The notes under the pieces were generated by a model. It worked only from the letters and a program-made list of their open reading frames with translations, had not been told where the DNA came from and made no database searches. The translations under genes and the position numbers were made by a program. Shown piece after piece: positions 19,652 to 29,716 of a DNA stretch of 64,000 nucleotides (the first letter of the stretch is position 1; every line of letters starts with the position of its first letter). The DNA comes from Natranaerovirga pectinivora (GTDB lineage: Bacteria; Bacillota; Clostridia; Lachnospirales; DSM-24629), in NCBI RefSeq assembly GCF_004342165.1, contig NZ_SMAL01000003.1, positions 333,073 to 397,072 of the forward strand, written 5' to 3'.

Positions 19652-20329
19652 TTAGTGATTTGATTTTTTGAATGAATCTTTATAGTATTCATATTGCTCT
19701 GGTTGATTTGGCTCAAAATATACTTCAAATAAATTTTTATTATCTATCATAAGTACTGCTTGTGCACCTATGGATTTATTAATATCAGAAACAACTATTT
19801 CCTCTTGCTCTAGCTTATATATTCTAGTTTCGGGAATTGTACCCCAACTAGCAATAATCTCTGATTTACCATCATTATCTAAGTCTACCTCAGTAGCATT
19901 TCCATCCACTTGTATAAGTGAATTTTGTAACTCCTCTTCAAAAAACCAATAAAATGACTGCGCATAATTTCCACCTAGAATTCCTTTAATCTTTACTGCC
20001 TTTTTTCCCAATACCTGAATTTCTTCTATTCTTAATAATTCTTCTGGTGTACCATCCATTGATACTTCTCCAAAATCATAATAATTGTTATTTACGCTAA
20101 TACCACCGTTAATATGCTCACCCTCTTGATGCCTATAAAGAAATACCCTAGTATCCTCGTCAATCTGTCTTTCTAAAATAACCTCTTTAATACTATTTGA
20201 TTGTAACTCATTAATGATAATTTTACTCACATCTTCAAACTTTAAAGGAAGGGCATCTTTTTCTACTTTAGTACAACCACTGATTAAATAAATGGAAAAT
20301 ATTAATACAATCCCTAATTTCCCTCTCAT
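19652..20329 (-). CDS. Hypothetical lipoprotein
   Basis: 225 residues with signal peptide and lipobox LISGC (Cys19). The middle contains a calcium-binding-like DLDNDGKSEIIASWG segment, as in VCBS/FG-GAP-like repeats. The C-terminus is charged. Exported and membrane anchored; role unknown. Confidence 0.55.
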   Translation of the reverse strand: MRGKLGIVLIFSIYLISGCTKVEKDALPLKFEDVSKIIINELQSNSIKEVILERQIDEDTRVFLYRHQEGEHINGGISVNNNYYDFGEVSMDGTPEELLRIEEIQVLGKKAVKIKGILGGNYAQSFYWFFEEELQNSLIQVDGNATEVDLDNDGKSEIIASWGTIPETRIYKLEQEEIVVSDINKSIGAQAVLMIDNKNLFEVYFEPNQPEQYEYYKDSFKKSNH

Positions 20330-20348
20330 ATTACACTCCTCTTTTTAA

Positions 20349-20483
20349 TTAGAATAAATCTGTAACCCCTTTAATTTTCTCTAAACGATAAAGTCCTTCA
20401 TTATCTGATTTTTTTATATTATCTTTATAGTTATATCCCTTTCTTATATAAAATTGATGTGCTGTGATGGAATGCAGGAATTA
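20349..20483 (-). pseudogene. GNAT-like C-terminal remnant
   Basis: A minus-strand frame reads IPAFHHSTSILYKKGYNYKD and ends LEKIKGVTDLF before a stop. The STSILYKKGY part looks like the end of a GNAT acetyltransferase. No start or upstream part remains; the DHFR gene ends immediately next to it. Confidence 0.45.
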
Positions 20484-20957
20484 CTATTTTCTTTCATATG
20501 TATAATAGGTATAAGGTATAATTCCTTCTGGTACGTGTTTCTTGTAAGTGGTATGATATTTGTTGCTATCCAACTTAGGATAAAAAATTGTTCCATCTAT
20601 CTCTTCATCTAATATTGTTATGTATATCCTATCCGCTATATCAATGGTATCCTTGTACAATTGCCCCCCACCTGCAATGAATACTTCTTCTCCGTCAACC
20701 ATTTCTAATGCTTCATGTATTGACTTTACAACCTTATACAAATCACTATTGTCATCCATTGTATTAGAAACAACTATTATATTTCTTCCTTTTAACTTGT
20801 TTCCTAATGACTCATATGTTTTTCTCCCCATTATTACTGTTTTTCCCATAGTTAATTCTTTAAATCTTAATTGTTCCCCAGGTACTCTCCATGGGATATC
20901 GTTATCTTTACCGATTACATAGTTTTTTGCTATAGCTACTATATGGGAAATAATCAT
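20484..20957 (-). CDS. folA: Dihydrofolate reductase
   Basis: 157 residues. It reduces dihydrofolate with NADPH. Seen: VAIAKNYVIGKDNDIPWRVP at residues 7-26, the conserved GKTVIMGRKTYESLG segment, and the FIAGGGQLY cofactor loop. Full length with a good AAAGGA ribosome binding site. It stands among unrelated small genes with no thymidylate synthase beside it, although a ThyX-like protein lies at 37.6 kb. A role in trimethoprim tolerance cannot be read from sequence. Confidence 0.92.
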   Translation of the reverse strand: MIISHIVAIAKNYVIGKDNDIPWRVPGEQLRFKELTMGKTVIMGRKTYESLGNKLKGRNIIVVSNTMDDNSDLYKVVKSIHEALEMVDGEEVFIAGGGQLYKDTIDIADRIYITILDEEIDGTIFYPKLDSNKYHTTYKKHVPEGIIPYTYYTYERK

Positions 20958-20971
20958 TTGTATTTTCCTTT

Positions 20972-21217
20972 CTATATTCTATTCTTTATTGCATATTCAT
21001 TGTAGATTTCAGAACTAATTAATAATAGTCCTACAATCCCCATTATTATACTTATATAAAATGGCAATGTACCATTTGTTGCTTTTATAGCAAGATAATA
21101 TCTACTTCCTGACCAACTCGTAATTCTAGGCATATGCATTACAGCTATTACATGTATTGTACAGTACAATATAACTGACAAACTTAAAAATGTTATTCCA
21201 ACAATAAATTTTTTCAT
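20972..21217 (-). CDS. Small membrane protein
   Basis: 81 residues with two hydrophobic helices (about 5-25 and 52-70) separated by a polar loop RITSWSGSRYYLAIKATNG. Function unknown. It is 15 bases upstream of folA on the same strand. Confidence 0.45.
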   Translation of the reverse strand: MKKFIVGITFLSLSVILYCTIHVIAVMHMPRITSWSGSRYYLAIKATNGTLPFYISIIMGIVGLLLISSEIYNEYAIKNRI

Positions 21218-21237
21218 AATAACTCTCCTAATATTTT

Positions 21238-21570
21238 TTAGTTTCCCAACGCACCTTTAAGATGCTTGATTTTTTCTTGAAGCTGCTCACTATCTATATA
21301 TTCAAGGTTTTTTAATTCAGTTAATACATTAAGATAACTTTCAAACTTTACATCTTCCTTTTTCTTAACACTCTTTAATTCAAATATCTTTAATATTTCA
21401 TATGTTTCATCCGTATCAAATAAACCTAAATCTCTTAAACCTATAATCGTTTTTTCTTCTATAGATGACTCTATATCTGGAGTTGTTGGTTTTATTGCAA
21501 ATCGAACTGCCAAATATACTATTGCAAACAAATACAAACTTCCTAATAAGAAATAAAATATATTCTCCAC
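21238..21570 (-). CDS. Membrane-anchored hypothetical protein
   Basis: 110 residues: one N-terminal membrane helix (4-24), then a soluble helical region with EILKIFELKSVKKKEDV. Start GTG behind GGAGGAG. Function unknown. Confidence 0.45.
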   Translation of the reverse strand: MENIFYFLLGSLYLFAIVYLAVRFAIKPTTPDIESSIEEKTIIGLRDLGLFDTDETYEILKIFELKSVKKKEDVKFESYLNVLTELKNLEYIDSEQLQEKIKHLKGALGN

Positions 21571-21603
21571 TTTTCTCCTCCTTTTACATCATTAGCCTTT
21601 TAA

Positions 21604-23047
21604 TTATTTTTGCTTGTTCATAGAAAAATTCAAACTGAAATAGGTTTCCACTGCATTTTCCATTGGTATCAATAAAAAAGATTGCATATCTCTATATCCA
21701 GAATACTCAATTTCACAAGAAAATGTGATACCAGCCTCTCTAAAATGAAAACTCTTAAAAGTATTATTATGAATTTGCTCAATTATTCGACTTGGCAGCT
21801 TTGAAAACAAACTCATTTCATCCTGTGCACCAGCAAATGCAAGGGACCCTAGGATCAAATGGGAGTTATATGAATGGAGCCAGTCTTTATTATTCTTGAT
21901 TTCTATAGCCATGTAAACCTCTGTCACATATCCATTTTCTGTTGTAAAATGATAGGTTGGTTTTTTAGTGTTACCCAAATTAATATATACGGTTCCGCCA
22001 AATTCCTTCTCTACCCATTTCCCCGTTTTCGTCCAAGTATTCATTTCCAAAGTCAACACCTAAAAAATTCGCATAATAATTGTAGTTCTCAACAAATTCT
22101 GCTACAGTCAGATTGCCTTTGTTTGGAGGAAGTTGCTGTGCGGACACCATTGTAAAAAAGATAGCAAATACAGCTATATGTGCACCAATATAAAGGGCAA
22201 CTCGGTATATTTTCCTGTCCTTAAGGGTGTAAGCTATTGATTCATCCCATGGCTGGCTTTTTTTCTCACTAGACTTACTATAACTTTTCCAAAGACGAAT
22301 AAGGTTGTAGATGGGAAGATTGTACCCCATCCCTGCACCTATAACGCCCCACGTTCGTTCTAATCCCTCGCCATAGGAAAGACGCCTTCCATCAATATTT
22401 TCTATCCTAAGTCCAAAGATTGCCTTCCCTGGCGTAGTCTTGAGCAAATAAAGCCACAGTGGCTCCAAAAACAACATAATAGTAATTGCCATATAAGTAT
22501 CAAATAAGTTGCCTATATTGCCCCTTCTTAACAAATTTAGCTGAAATACAAATGCAATAACCCCTGACCATAGTATGTTGTATATCAAGATGTCTAGCAT
22601 TCTGGCTAAGAATCTGCGCCAAGGATGAGATGCCTTTATACGTTCTTTATTATTGCCTGAACTATATTCACTACCTTCTTTTTCTTTTGTTAAGTTGATA
22701 TTATCAAGATATCTATAGGCATCTAACTGTGTAAAAGTCACCCTATCTTCCTGCATTGCACGACAAAGATTTTGGGTATACGAATTGCCTTGCTTTTCAA
22801 GTATCTCGATTTTCTTAGAGAGAACATCTGCTAACTCCTTGCTTCCGTTTTTAAGTTCCTTAATTTCATCCAATGAAACCCCTAGTCTCCATAGCAATTT
22901 AATACGAAGTAAATTCTGCAAATCATCCTCTGAATAATGTCTATCTCCATTATCCATTCGTCTTGGTGTAATAACCCCCTCTCTTTCATAAAATCGTATG
23001 TTAGCTCCCTTAACTCCAGTTAGTTTTTCAACTTCTTTTAAAGTCAT
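21604..23047 (-). pseudogene. MerR-RDD membrane protein, frameshifted
   Basis: N-terminal MerR-type helix-turn-helix (TLKEVEKLTGVKGANIRFYE) with a dimerisation helix, then an RDD membrane domain (RRFLARMLDILIYNILW ... TPGKAIFGLRI), then an extracellular domain. The reading frame breaks at the run CCCC (22021-22024 on plus). Removing one base restores YLDENGKWVEKEFGGTVYI and joins the frame to the 151-codon tail ending at 21604, giving about 480 residues. The protein would couple DNA binding to the membrane. ATG at 23047 behind AGGGG chosen. A sequencing error in the homopolymer is possible. Confidence 0.75.
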
Positions 23048-23119
23048 ATCATTCCCCTTTTCCCATTTAATCCAGTATTTTGTGACTTTACCCCTTTCAC
23101 TCATATTATTCTTTATCCT

Positions 23120-24712
23120 TTATTCTTTACTATTGTGTCTATCATCCCTTACACTAAAATAACCATATATTGGATACCTTGGATAATTACCTGAACCATA
23201 ATCTACTCCATCTAAAGTCATTCGTGAAAAATCAGTATTGATTCGATATTCCCCTTCTGTTAGTCCCTCTGTATAAAAATGCAAATTGTAAGTATGCCAT
23301 CTGGATTGATTGGATTGTAAAGGGTAGCCTATCATATGAAAAAAGTACATGTTTACGGTCTCTTTAGTTACTTTCTCCCAATCATCATTTACTTTCTTTT
23401 CTAATGTAAAAGGTTCACCAAACATCATTTCATCGTCTGTTGTATTAAACCACTTAGCTTTAACACTCATTGTCCCCGTTGGGTATATTTCATATTCTGT
23501 TTCTATCCATACGCCTTCAAGTTCGCTAGTTTCTACAGTATCAATAATAACTTTTGGTACATACAACCCTGTCATTTTAGATACATCAGGTGTTTTAGCC
23601 CCACTTAAACTAGAGTCCCCTGATAATACTAATGAACCGTCTGATTTTAAACCTATAGAAAAATATTCTCCTGCTGCAATAGCCACAATATCAGTCCAGT
23701 CTTCTACATCCATTTGTCCAAAAGTATTTCGTCCTGTAGCAATAACCGTACCATCACTTTTCAAACCTAATGTACAACTTCCACGAGTAGATATTGCAAT
23801 GATATCTGTCCATTCAGATACATTTCCTTCCCCAAATTTGTTTGCACCAGTTGAAAGGACTGTGCCATCTTTTTTCAACCCAATAATAGAGTTGCCCGCC
23901 GATATTGCTACAATATCCGTCCACTCTGACGTATCTATTTCTCCTAGATAATCATATACTTTACTTTTTACTGTGCCATCTACCTTTAATCCAATGACAT
24001 AGCTTCTTCCATCGGCAACTGATACAATATTTTCCCATCCCTCAAGTTTTACTGAGCCATCTTCATAAGCATAAGCTGCATATACAAATCCTTCATTAGT
24101 AACGCCTACTACTGATAGAGGATATGACCCTTGAAAAGCCTTTATATCACTCCACTTCGATACGGCTTCTACAACATCTGCCATTGCATATGTCCAGACA
24201 TTCTTAGAATTCAGTAACTCCTCTTTTGTAACCGTATTGGTAGTAACAATACGACCGTCTATTGTTAGCCCTTCAATAGAATCTCCACTTCTAAAAGATA
24301 AAGATTTTATATTTGCCCATGACTCGGTAATATAATAATTATTTGCATATTCCCCATCGTAAGCTACCTTCACTTTACCCTCATCGGTGATAGCGCCCAC
24401 TGCCCAAATTCCATTACCAATATATGTGCCTTCTATTAAATAACGTATTTGTTCTAACAGATGATCTGAGTTTTTATAACTTCCTAAGTCCATTAAAACA
24501 CCCATCGCTTGAGGGTATTGGTTCTTAAATATGTACTCTATTGCTTGATTATATCGTTTTTCTTTACTTTCATTAGTTGAAACGGTTAGATTTTCTTCCC
24601 CACTAAATAACACATTTTCTTCTGTACACCCTACAAATAAATATAGGGTAATGACTATACATATACTTAATACTATTAATTTAAGTAATCCCCTCATATT
24701 ATCATCACTCAT
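23120..24712 (-). CDS. Lipoprotein with RCC1-like repeats
   Basis: 530 residues. Signal peptide with lipobox (LFVGC near 27-31). Residues about 90-385 contain repeats of the type EWTDIVAISAGNSIIGLKKDG followed by TVLSTG, matching bacterial RCC1/beta-propeller repeats. The last 130 residues form a beta-sandwich-like domain. Probably a surface-exposed propeller of unknown ligand. The next gene downstream (MerR-RDD) starts about 70 bases later. Confidence 0.75.
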   Translation of the reverse strand: MSDDNMRGLLKLIVLSICIVITLYLFVGCTEENVLFSGEENLTVSTNESKEKRYNQAIEYIFKNQYPQAMGVLMDLGSYKNSDHLLEQIRYLIEGTYIGNGIWAVGAITDEGKVKVAYDGEYANNYYITESWANIKSLSFRSGDSIEGLTIDGRIVTTNTVTKEELLNSKNVWTYAMADVVEAVSKWSDIKAFQGSYPLSVVGVTNEGFVYAAYAYEDGSVKLEGWENIVSVADGRSYVIGLKVDGTVKSKVYDYLGEIDTSEWTDIVAISAGNSIIGLKKDGTVLSTGANKFGEGNVSEWTDIIAISTRGSCTLGLKSDGTVIATGRNTFGQMDVEDWTDIVAIAAGEYFSIGLKSDGSLVLSGDSSLSGAKTPDVSKMTGLYVPKVIIDTVETSELEGVWIETEYEIYPTGTMSVKAKWFNTTDDEMMFGEPFTLEKKVNDDWEKVTKETVNMYFFHMIGYPLQSNQSRWHTYNLHFYTEGLTEGEYRINTDFSRMTLDGVDYGSGNYPRYPIYGYFSVRDDRHNSKE

Positions 24713-24757
24713 TCCCTTTATTGAAAAATTTTCCCTTTCACAAAAGTGGTTTTCTAC

Positions 24758-25287
24758 TTAATCTGTCATATACTCATTGACCAATTGATAACATCTTCCT
24801 TTTGTTGATTCATACAAAGATACATTATATGCAACAAATTCAAATGTGCCCCCCTTATATTGAGCAGCTTCATTATATGCTCGTGTTTCTTTTTCTTCTA
24901 TCCATTTAATTTGTTCCTTTTGCAATTCTTTCATTGTCTCTTCTGATAACTGATTTTTAAGCAAGCTATAAATTTCATTTAATGCTTCGTCATACATATC
25001 ATATGATATTCCATAATAGCTTCGCATAGCATTTGTAATGCCAGCATCTGAGTCTTTTCTCACTGGCAAGGCATCAAGTTCTATTTGTATATTGTTAATA
25101 AATCTAGAAATTCTTTTCTTCTTCCTTCTATTTTTGTTGCTGAGTTATCTACTTTAACTTGACTATCTATAGGTTGATTTTGTTCTATTTTGTTTTCAGC
25201 ATTATCCTTTTCCTCACTGTCTATTGTACAAGCTGTGAATGTAAATATTAATACTGCAATGAACACAAGGATTATTTTATTTTTCAT
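24758..25287 (-). pseudogene. LprI/DUF1311-like lipoprotein, frameshifted
   Basis: The first frame (25081-25287) carries a lipoprotein signal (FTFTAC) and stops early at 25081. The second (from about 25115 to 24758) continues INNIQIELDALPVRKDSDAG and has the lysozyme-inhibitor LprI-like helical core QKEQIKWIEEKETRAYNEA. One missing base near 25100-25112 would join them into a single protein of about 170 residues. It is either an inactive gene or a sequencing error. Confidence 0.65.
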
Positions 25288-25381
25288 TACTACTCTCCTC
25301 TTATCACTATTCCATAAATATATATTTTATAAAGGACTCACTTCATTGCTTAACCTTTTGTTCTCTCCGAACAAATAATAC

Positions 25382-26149
25382 TTAAGGTTTTTTAGCTAAA
25401 TACAAATCCATAGTATCGTATATTGTTAAAACTCCTCCATGCTTATTAATTGTAGCTCTCATTTCTTCTTCAAATGCCAATCTTATATCTTTTGGCATTA
25501 CCCTATGATCTGAATATGTATTTAGTAGTGAGATATAATCCTCTGCATTAAAAGACCTTGTTTGATGGATAAGTTTAAACTGTAAGTCAACAAATCCGTA
25601 TTTTCTAATGGACTCCATTATCCTATTGTATTTATCTTGTTTGTCTTCAACTGGCGGCTCATATGTAGGGCTATATTTTTTATAAATTAACTGAATTTCA
25701 TTATAGATGGTACTATCTTTCTTTATTGATGGTCTATTCCAAAACAAAGCTAAAGTGCCACCCCTTTTAAGCATATCAAAAACTTTTGTATACCCTATTT
25801 CTTCAGGTATCCAATGAAACGCAGTTCCTGAATATATCAAACCCACACTGTTAGGTGCATAATGATAGTCTTCGAAAGAAGTGTTATGTATTGTAAAGTT
25901 ATCATATTCCCTAAATTTATTCTCACAATAGCTAGCTAAATTATCCCCCAGCTCTATTGCTGTAAGAGAACAACCTGTTTGTAAGATAGGTGTTGTAGCT
26001 TGCCCTGTACCTATTCCGATTTCAAGTGCCTCTTTTGTTTTATCAAGACTTGAATAATGGATTATGTTATCAAATAATTCTTTGGTATATGTCGGTCTAA
26101 ATCGATCATAATTCTTTACATCTTCATTAAATGTCATTTGTCTTTTCAA
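25382..26149 (-). CDS. Class I SAM-dependent methyltransferase
   Basis: 255 residues. Motif I is seen as ALEIGIGTGQATTPIL near residues 40-55, then AIELGDNLA and IYSGTAFHWI, typical of the Methyltransf_11/25-type small-molecule methyltransferases. Substrate unknown. Start TTG or the ATG four codons later; both lie behind GAGGT. Confidence 0.8.
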   Translation of the reverse strand: MKRQMTFNEDVKNYDRFRPTYTKELFDNIIHYSSLDKTKEALEIGIGTGQATTPILQTGCSLTAIELGDNLASYCENKFREYDNFTIHNTSFEDYHYAPNSVGLIYSGTAFHWIPEEIGYTKVFDMLKRGGTLALFWNRPSIKKDSTIYNEIQLIYKKYSPTYEPPVEDKQDKYNRIMESIRKYGFVDLQFKLIHQTRSFNAEDYISLLNTYSDHRVMPKDIRLAFEEEMRATINKHGGVLTIYDTMDLYLAKKP

Positions 26150-26307
26150 GATTCATTACCTCTTTAATACATTAGGAGCTTATTATAATTATATTTGTAC
26201 TCCCATTTTTTATAAGACTTTTAAACCAATTGTTCTCAATCTATATACTATTCTAATATTCCATACAATAAAAGTCAAAACATTTATACTATTATATGTT
26301 TATAACA

Positions 26308-26335
26308 AAAAAAGAAGATACAAATAGTATCTTCT
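26308..26335 (-). terminator. Terminator after DegV gene
   Basis: Minus strand stem GAAGATAC / GTATCTTC with loop TATTT, followed by seven T residues. Confidence 0.8.
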
Positions 26336-26356
26336 TCAATTTAGTCAATATGAACA

Positions 26357-27223
26357 TTATTGGTTTAAGAAAGTCAATGCGATCATTCCTCTTCCTGTAT
26401 GAGAACCAATAATAGGTCCAATATTACATTCTATAACTTCTTTTGCCAGTTTTTTTTCTAAAATACTCGCTTTTACATAATTTGCATCTTCTTCATTATC
26501 CGCATGTCCAACTAAAACAGTGTGATTTTCTTTATCATTGTTACCTTCCTCTAGTTTTTCTAAAAGATATTGGTAACTTTTTTTCTTGCCTCTAACTTTT
26601 GCAACAGATATAAGCTTTCCTTCTTCATCAACACTTAAAATAGGTTTTAAATTTAACACATTTCCAACAGACGCTTGAATAGCATTAATTCTACCACCAC
26701 GTTTTAAATTTTCTAGATCATTAACGACAAACCAATGATTTATATTAGATCGATTGTTTTCTATCCATTCTTTTAATTGTTCAATAGAATAACCCTCTTC
26801 TTTCTTTAATGCTGCTAAATAAACCAATAAGCCTTCTCCTATCGAAGCACATAAGGAGTCTACACTTATTATTTTTCTATCACTATAATTCTCTTTTAAC
26901 TCATTCACAGCAAGTAATGACGCATTAAATGTCCCACTTAAACCAGATGAAAATGAAATATATAATATGTCTTTCCCTTGATCTAGAATCTCACTAAAGA
27001 CAGAATCATAAGCATACAAATTGATCTGAGTTGTTGTTGATATTTTACCCAGTGCCAATTGATTGTAAAAATCTTTTATACGCATTTCTCTTTCATCAGG
27101 GTAATGGTTATATGTATTCTCTTCTATTATAAATTCCATAGGCATAACGACAATGCCTAACTTTTGAATTATTTCTAGTGGTAAATCGCAAGTTGCATCT
27201 GTTGCAATTATATAATTTTGCAT
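26357..27223 (-). CDS. DegV family fatty acid-binding protein
   Basis: 288 residues from the ATG at 27223 behind GGGGG; the longer frame (to 27289) has no comparable signal. Starts IIATDATCDLP and contains the fatty-acid-binding FSSGLSGTFNAS loop, WFVVNDLENLKRGGRI, and IGPIIGSHTGRG at the end, all standard for DegV/FakB. It binds fatty acids, probably for the fatty acid kinase route. It lies just downstream of a TetR gene that may control it. Confidence 0.88.
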   Translation of the reverse strand: MQNYIIATDATCDLPLEIIQKLGIVVMPMEFIIEENTYNHYPDEREMRIKDFYNQLALGKISTTTQINLYAYDSVFSEILDQGKDILYISFSSGLSGTFNASLLAVNELKENYSDRKIISVDSLCASIGEGLLVYLAALKKEEGYSIEQLKEWIENNRSNINHWFVVNDLENLKRGGRINAIQASVGNVLNLKPILSVDEEGKLISVAKVRGKKKSYQYLLEKLEEGNNDKENHTVLVGHADNEEDANYVKASILEKKLAKEVIECNIGPIIGSHTGRGMIALTFLNQ

Positions 27224-27292
27224 AATGAATACCCCCGTAATTGATTTCAAGGGTATTATATCATCTATTGATTTCATAAGTATATACACAAA

Positions 27293-27862
27293 TTAGTCAT
27301 TTTGTGCAAACTGGTTCAGTGCATTTACCATTGTCCCTTTAACGATAACCTTTGTCATATTTGTTATTTCAACTGGATTTTCTTTACAATCAGCTTGAAT
27401 CCAATGGGTTATCAATCCTACTAAAGTAACTGTATAGAAGTGTGCTAAAAAGTCTTTTTGCATCTCTTTTACATCTAATCCTTCTGCCATCTCGTAAGTT
27501 ATATTTTTCACTACACGAAAAACTATCTTATACATAAAATCTTCTAAATACGCTCTACCAAGAGATTTGAATGCACAAAGTGTTATTTCTTTATTGGATT
27601 CTATGTAATTAAATAAATAAAGTACTTCTTTTGGCCAAGACTCATATGTGCTATTGATTTCAAATTGTTTTAATGCTTCCTCATGATAAAACCACTCTAA
27701 TAACTCATAAATGTCTTGAAAATGATAATAGAAAGTACGTCTATTCATATCACATAAATCAACAATATCTTGAATCTTTATTTTTTCAAATGGTCTTTCA
27801 CCCATTAAAATTTTTAAAGCATTAGCTAATTTCTTTTTAGTGGTATCGCTATCTTTACCCAT
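27293..27862 (-). CDS. TetR family transcriptional regulator
   Basis: 189 residues. N-terminal TetR helix-turn-helix: KIKIQDIVDLCDMNRRTFYYHF near residues 24-45, with the C-terminal ligand-binding half of the DhaS-like type. Located 70 bases upstream of the DegV gene on the same strand, so likely co-transcribed and autoregulated. Ligand unknown. Confidence 0.85.
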   Translation of the reverse strand: MGKDSDTTKKKLANALKILMGERPFEKIKIQDIVDLCDMNRRTFYYHFQDIYELLEWFYHEEALKQFEINSTYESWPKEVLYLFNYIESNKEITLCAFKSLGRAYLEDFMYKIVFRVVKNITYEMAEGLDVKEMQKDFLAHFYTVTLVGLITHWIQADCKENPVEITNMTKVIVKGTMVNALNQFAQND

Positions 27863-27941
27863 TTACTCACCTTTGATATTAGGATGTGTTATTTGCATAT
27901 ATCTATAATACCATATTTTAACACCTATTTAATAGAATGGC

Positions 27942-28481
27942 TTATAATCTAACAGATATATTTTTTATTTCATCTAAATTCAGTAATATTTTTTCCAATA
28001 CCAAGTTTTCTCTCTTTGTCCATATTACCCCTTCTGGGTATTTTAAAATGAACTCATTATTAGCTTGTATGGCCTCCTCTATCCCTATGTATACAGGTTT
28101 AAATCCTAAGGCCTTTTCTGATTCTGTTAATTCTAATTTACCTTTCTTCTTATCTAATTTACAAATATAATAATAAGAAACCATCTCGAACATATAGTTA
28201 CTATCAAAAAAGTCTATTTTTCTTTCAAATACCTTTCCTACTTGCTTACTAATACCAATACAATCAAATCCTGTTTCTTCTTTTATCTCACGTGTTAAAG
28301 CTTCATAATGGGTTTCTCCACTTTCTATCCCACCACCTGGTAATTTATGATCATTTTTACTGCTGACCATCATCAATATTTTATCGTTATTAAGGATAAT
28401 ACCTCTAACAGCTTCCCTTTGTATTAAAGGTATATTATAATTTTCTTTTGTTCCTATAAAGATATCAAATATTTCACTCAT
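27942..28481 (-). CDS. NUDIX hydrolase
   Basis: 179 residues. Nudix box GGGIESGETHYEALTREI then KEETGF at about 48-70, with an N-terminal VRGIILNNDKILMMV strand. Third Nudix gene in the accessory block. Overlaps the end of the frameshifted gene upstream by about 8 bases. Substrate unknown. Confidence 0.82.
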   Translation of the reverse strand: MSEIFDIFIGTKENYNIPLIQREAVRGIILNNDKILMMVSSKNDHKLPGGGIESGETHYEALTREIKEETGFDCIGISKQVGKVFERKIDFFDSNYMFEMVSYYYICKLDKKKGKLELTESEKALGFKPVYIGIEEAIQANNEFILKYPEGVIWTKRENLVLEKILLNLDEIKNISVRL

Positions 28482-29051
28482 AACTATTCCTTTCTAAATA
28501 CCCTCTGATTAACTTATGATTCCAAACTTGAGCTTCAATATAAGGAAGAAAATCACTTGGAAGTTTTCCCCACCAACCTTCAACTGGCTCGCCTTGTTCT
28601 TTGAATATTGAGCGTATTTCGGATAATAGAAATACTTTTCTATGATATTTGGGTTGATAATACTTAGAAGACTTATCCTTGCCTAGTTGATATGAAAACA
28701 TACTATCTATGTAGGTAAAGCTTATATCTTCTTCATTAAAATATGAAATTGGTACTTGAATTTTAGAAAGTTCCTCATATGGTGTATTATTTAACATATT
28801 AGATGTTCCGGCAACCATGTATAACGGGTATTCTTCCTGAGGACACCCTCCTTTTGCTATAAATGCTTGTCGTAACCACTTTTCTGTCTCTTTTCTTGAC
28901 TGTAAGTACGCTTCTGGATTATTAAAACGGCCCCATATTGCATTTTCAACATATAAGTCTTTCATGACTTGGATTGCTTCCTGTTCTGGTAACGAAGATA
29001 AACTTTTAAAGGTATAGTTCCTGCCTTGTAATAATGCGTTAAATATTCCAT
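28474..29051 (-). pseudogene. Conserved-looking hypothetical protein, frameshifted at its start
   Basis: The best start (29051) follows a perfect GGAGGGGG, but its frame stops after about 25 codons. One extra A in GAATA (near 29045) would give MEIFNALLQGRNYTFKSL and continue in frame into the open 163-codon part (PEQEAIQVMKDLYVENAIW...). I read it as a single-base deletion in an A run. The protein (about 192 residues, soluble, aromatic-rich) is not one I can name. Confidence 0.65.
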
Positions 29052-29124
29052 CTTAGTATTACCCCCTCCATTGTTATTATTGTATTTCATAACATATAAC
29101 TCTTCTTGAATAAGAAATTACTAA

Positions 29125-29153
29125 TTGATATAATTAACTTGTTGTGCTATACC
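29125..29153 (+). promoter_or_regulatory. Promoter of plus-strand GNAT gene
   Basis: TTGATA (29125-29130), a 17-base spacer and TATACC (29148-29153), 27 bases ahead of the ATG at 29180. Confidence 0.5.
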
Positions 29154-29179
29154 TATACTTAAATAAAAGGGTGATTAAG

Positions 29180-29605
29180 ATGATTGCAAAACCAATTACA
29201 AATCAAGATGAACTTGAAATAGCTTTTAAAATTCGAAAAAAAGTCTTTGTTGAAGAGCAAGGCGTGCCAGCTGAAAATGAATTTGATGAATATGAGGCTA
29301 CTACTACCCACGTACTTGCCTACTATAATAATGAGGCAGTTGGGGCTGGTAGACTTAGAACAATAGATGATATTGCTAAATTAGAAAGAATATGTGTTTT
29401 AGAATCTCACCGAAAATATGGCATCGGCAGAACTATTGTTCATTGCCTTGAAAATCTTGCTAAAGAAAAAGGTATAAAAAAATCAAAGCTACATGGTCAA
29501 ACACATGCACTTTCTTTTTATGAAAAACTAGGCTATATTAAAGCATCGGAAGAATTTTTAGAAGAAGGGATACCTCATCTTGTAATGATAAAGGAGTTAT
29601 CTTAA
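29180..29605 (+). CDS. GNAT family N-acetyltransferase (ElaA/YjcF-like)
   Basis: 141 residues from ATG 29180, behind AAAGGGTG. Family features: IRKKVFVEEQGVPAENEFDE near 17-36, acetyl-CoA loop VLESHRKYGIGRTIV, and a C-terminal HAHALSFYEKLGY-type segment (here HALSFYEKLGYI). Substrate unknown. A deleted copy of the same gene in the same orientation lies at 48877-48999, at the other end of the cassette region. Confidence 0.85.
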   Translation: MIAKPITNQDELEIAFKIRKKVFVEEQGVPAENEFDEYEATTTHVLAYYNNEAVGAGRLRTIDDIAKLERICVLESHRKYGIGRTIVHCLENLAKEKGIKKSKLHGQTHALSFYEKLGYIKASEEFLEEGIPHLVMIKELS

Positions 29606-29716
29606 TAAAAAAAGATAACCCTACAATATCTTGTATTTTAAAATATTCCATTCTAATCTTATATTCTGTCCCTAACTTAATACTAATAAGTTTTCTTTGC
29701 TTCATTTAATTTAGCT

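Noticed and set aside
20484-20957. DHFR as an integron resistance cassette
   Set aside because: Integrons often carry dfr genes, but no attC-like site borders this gene.
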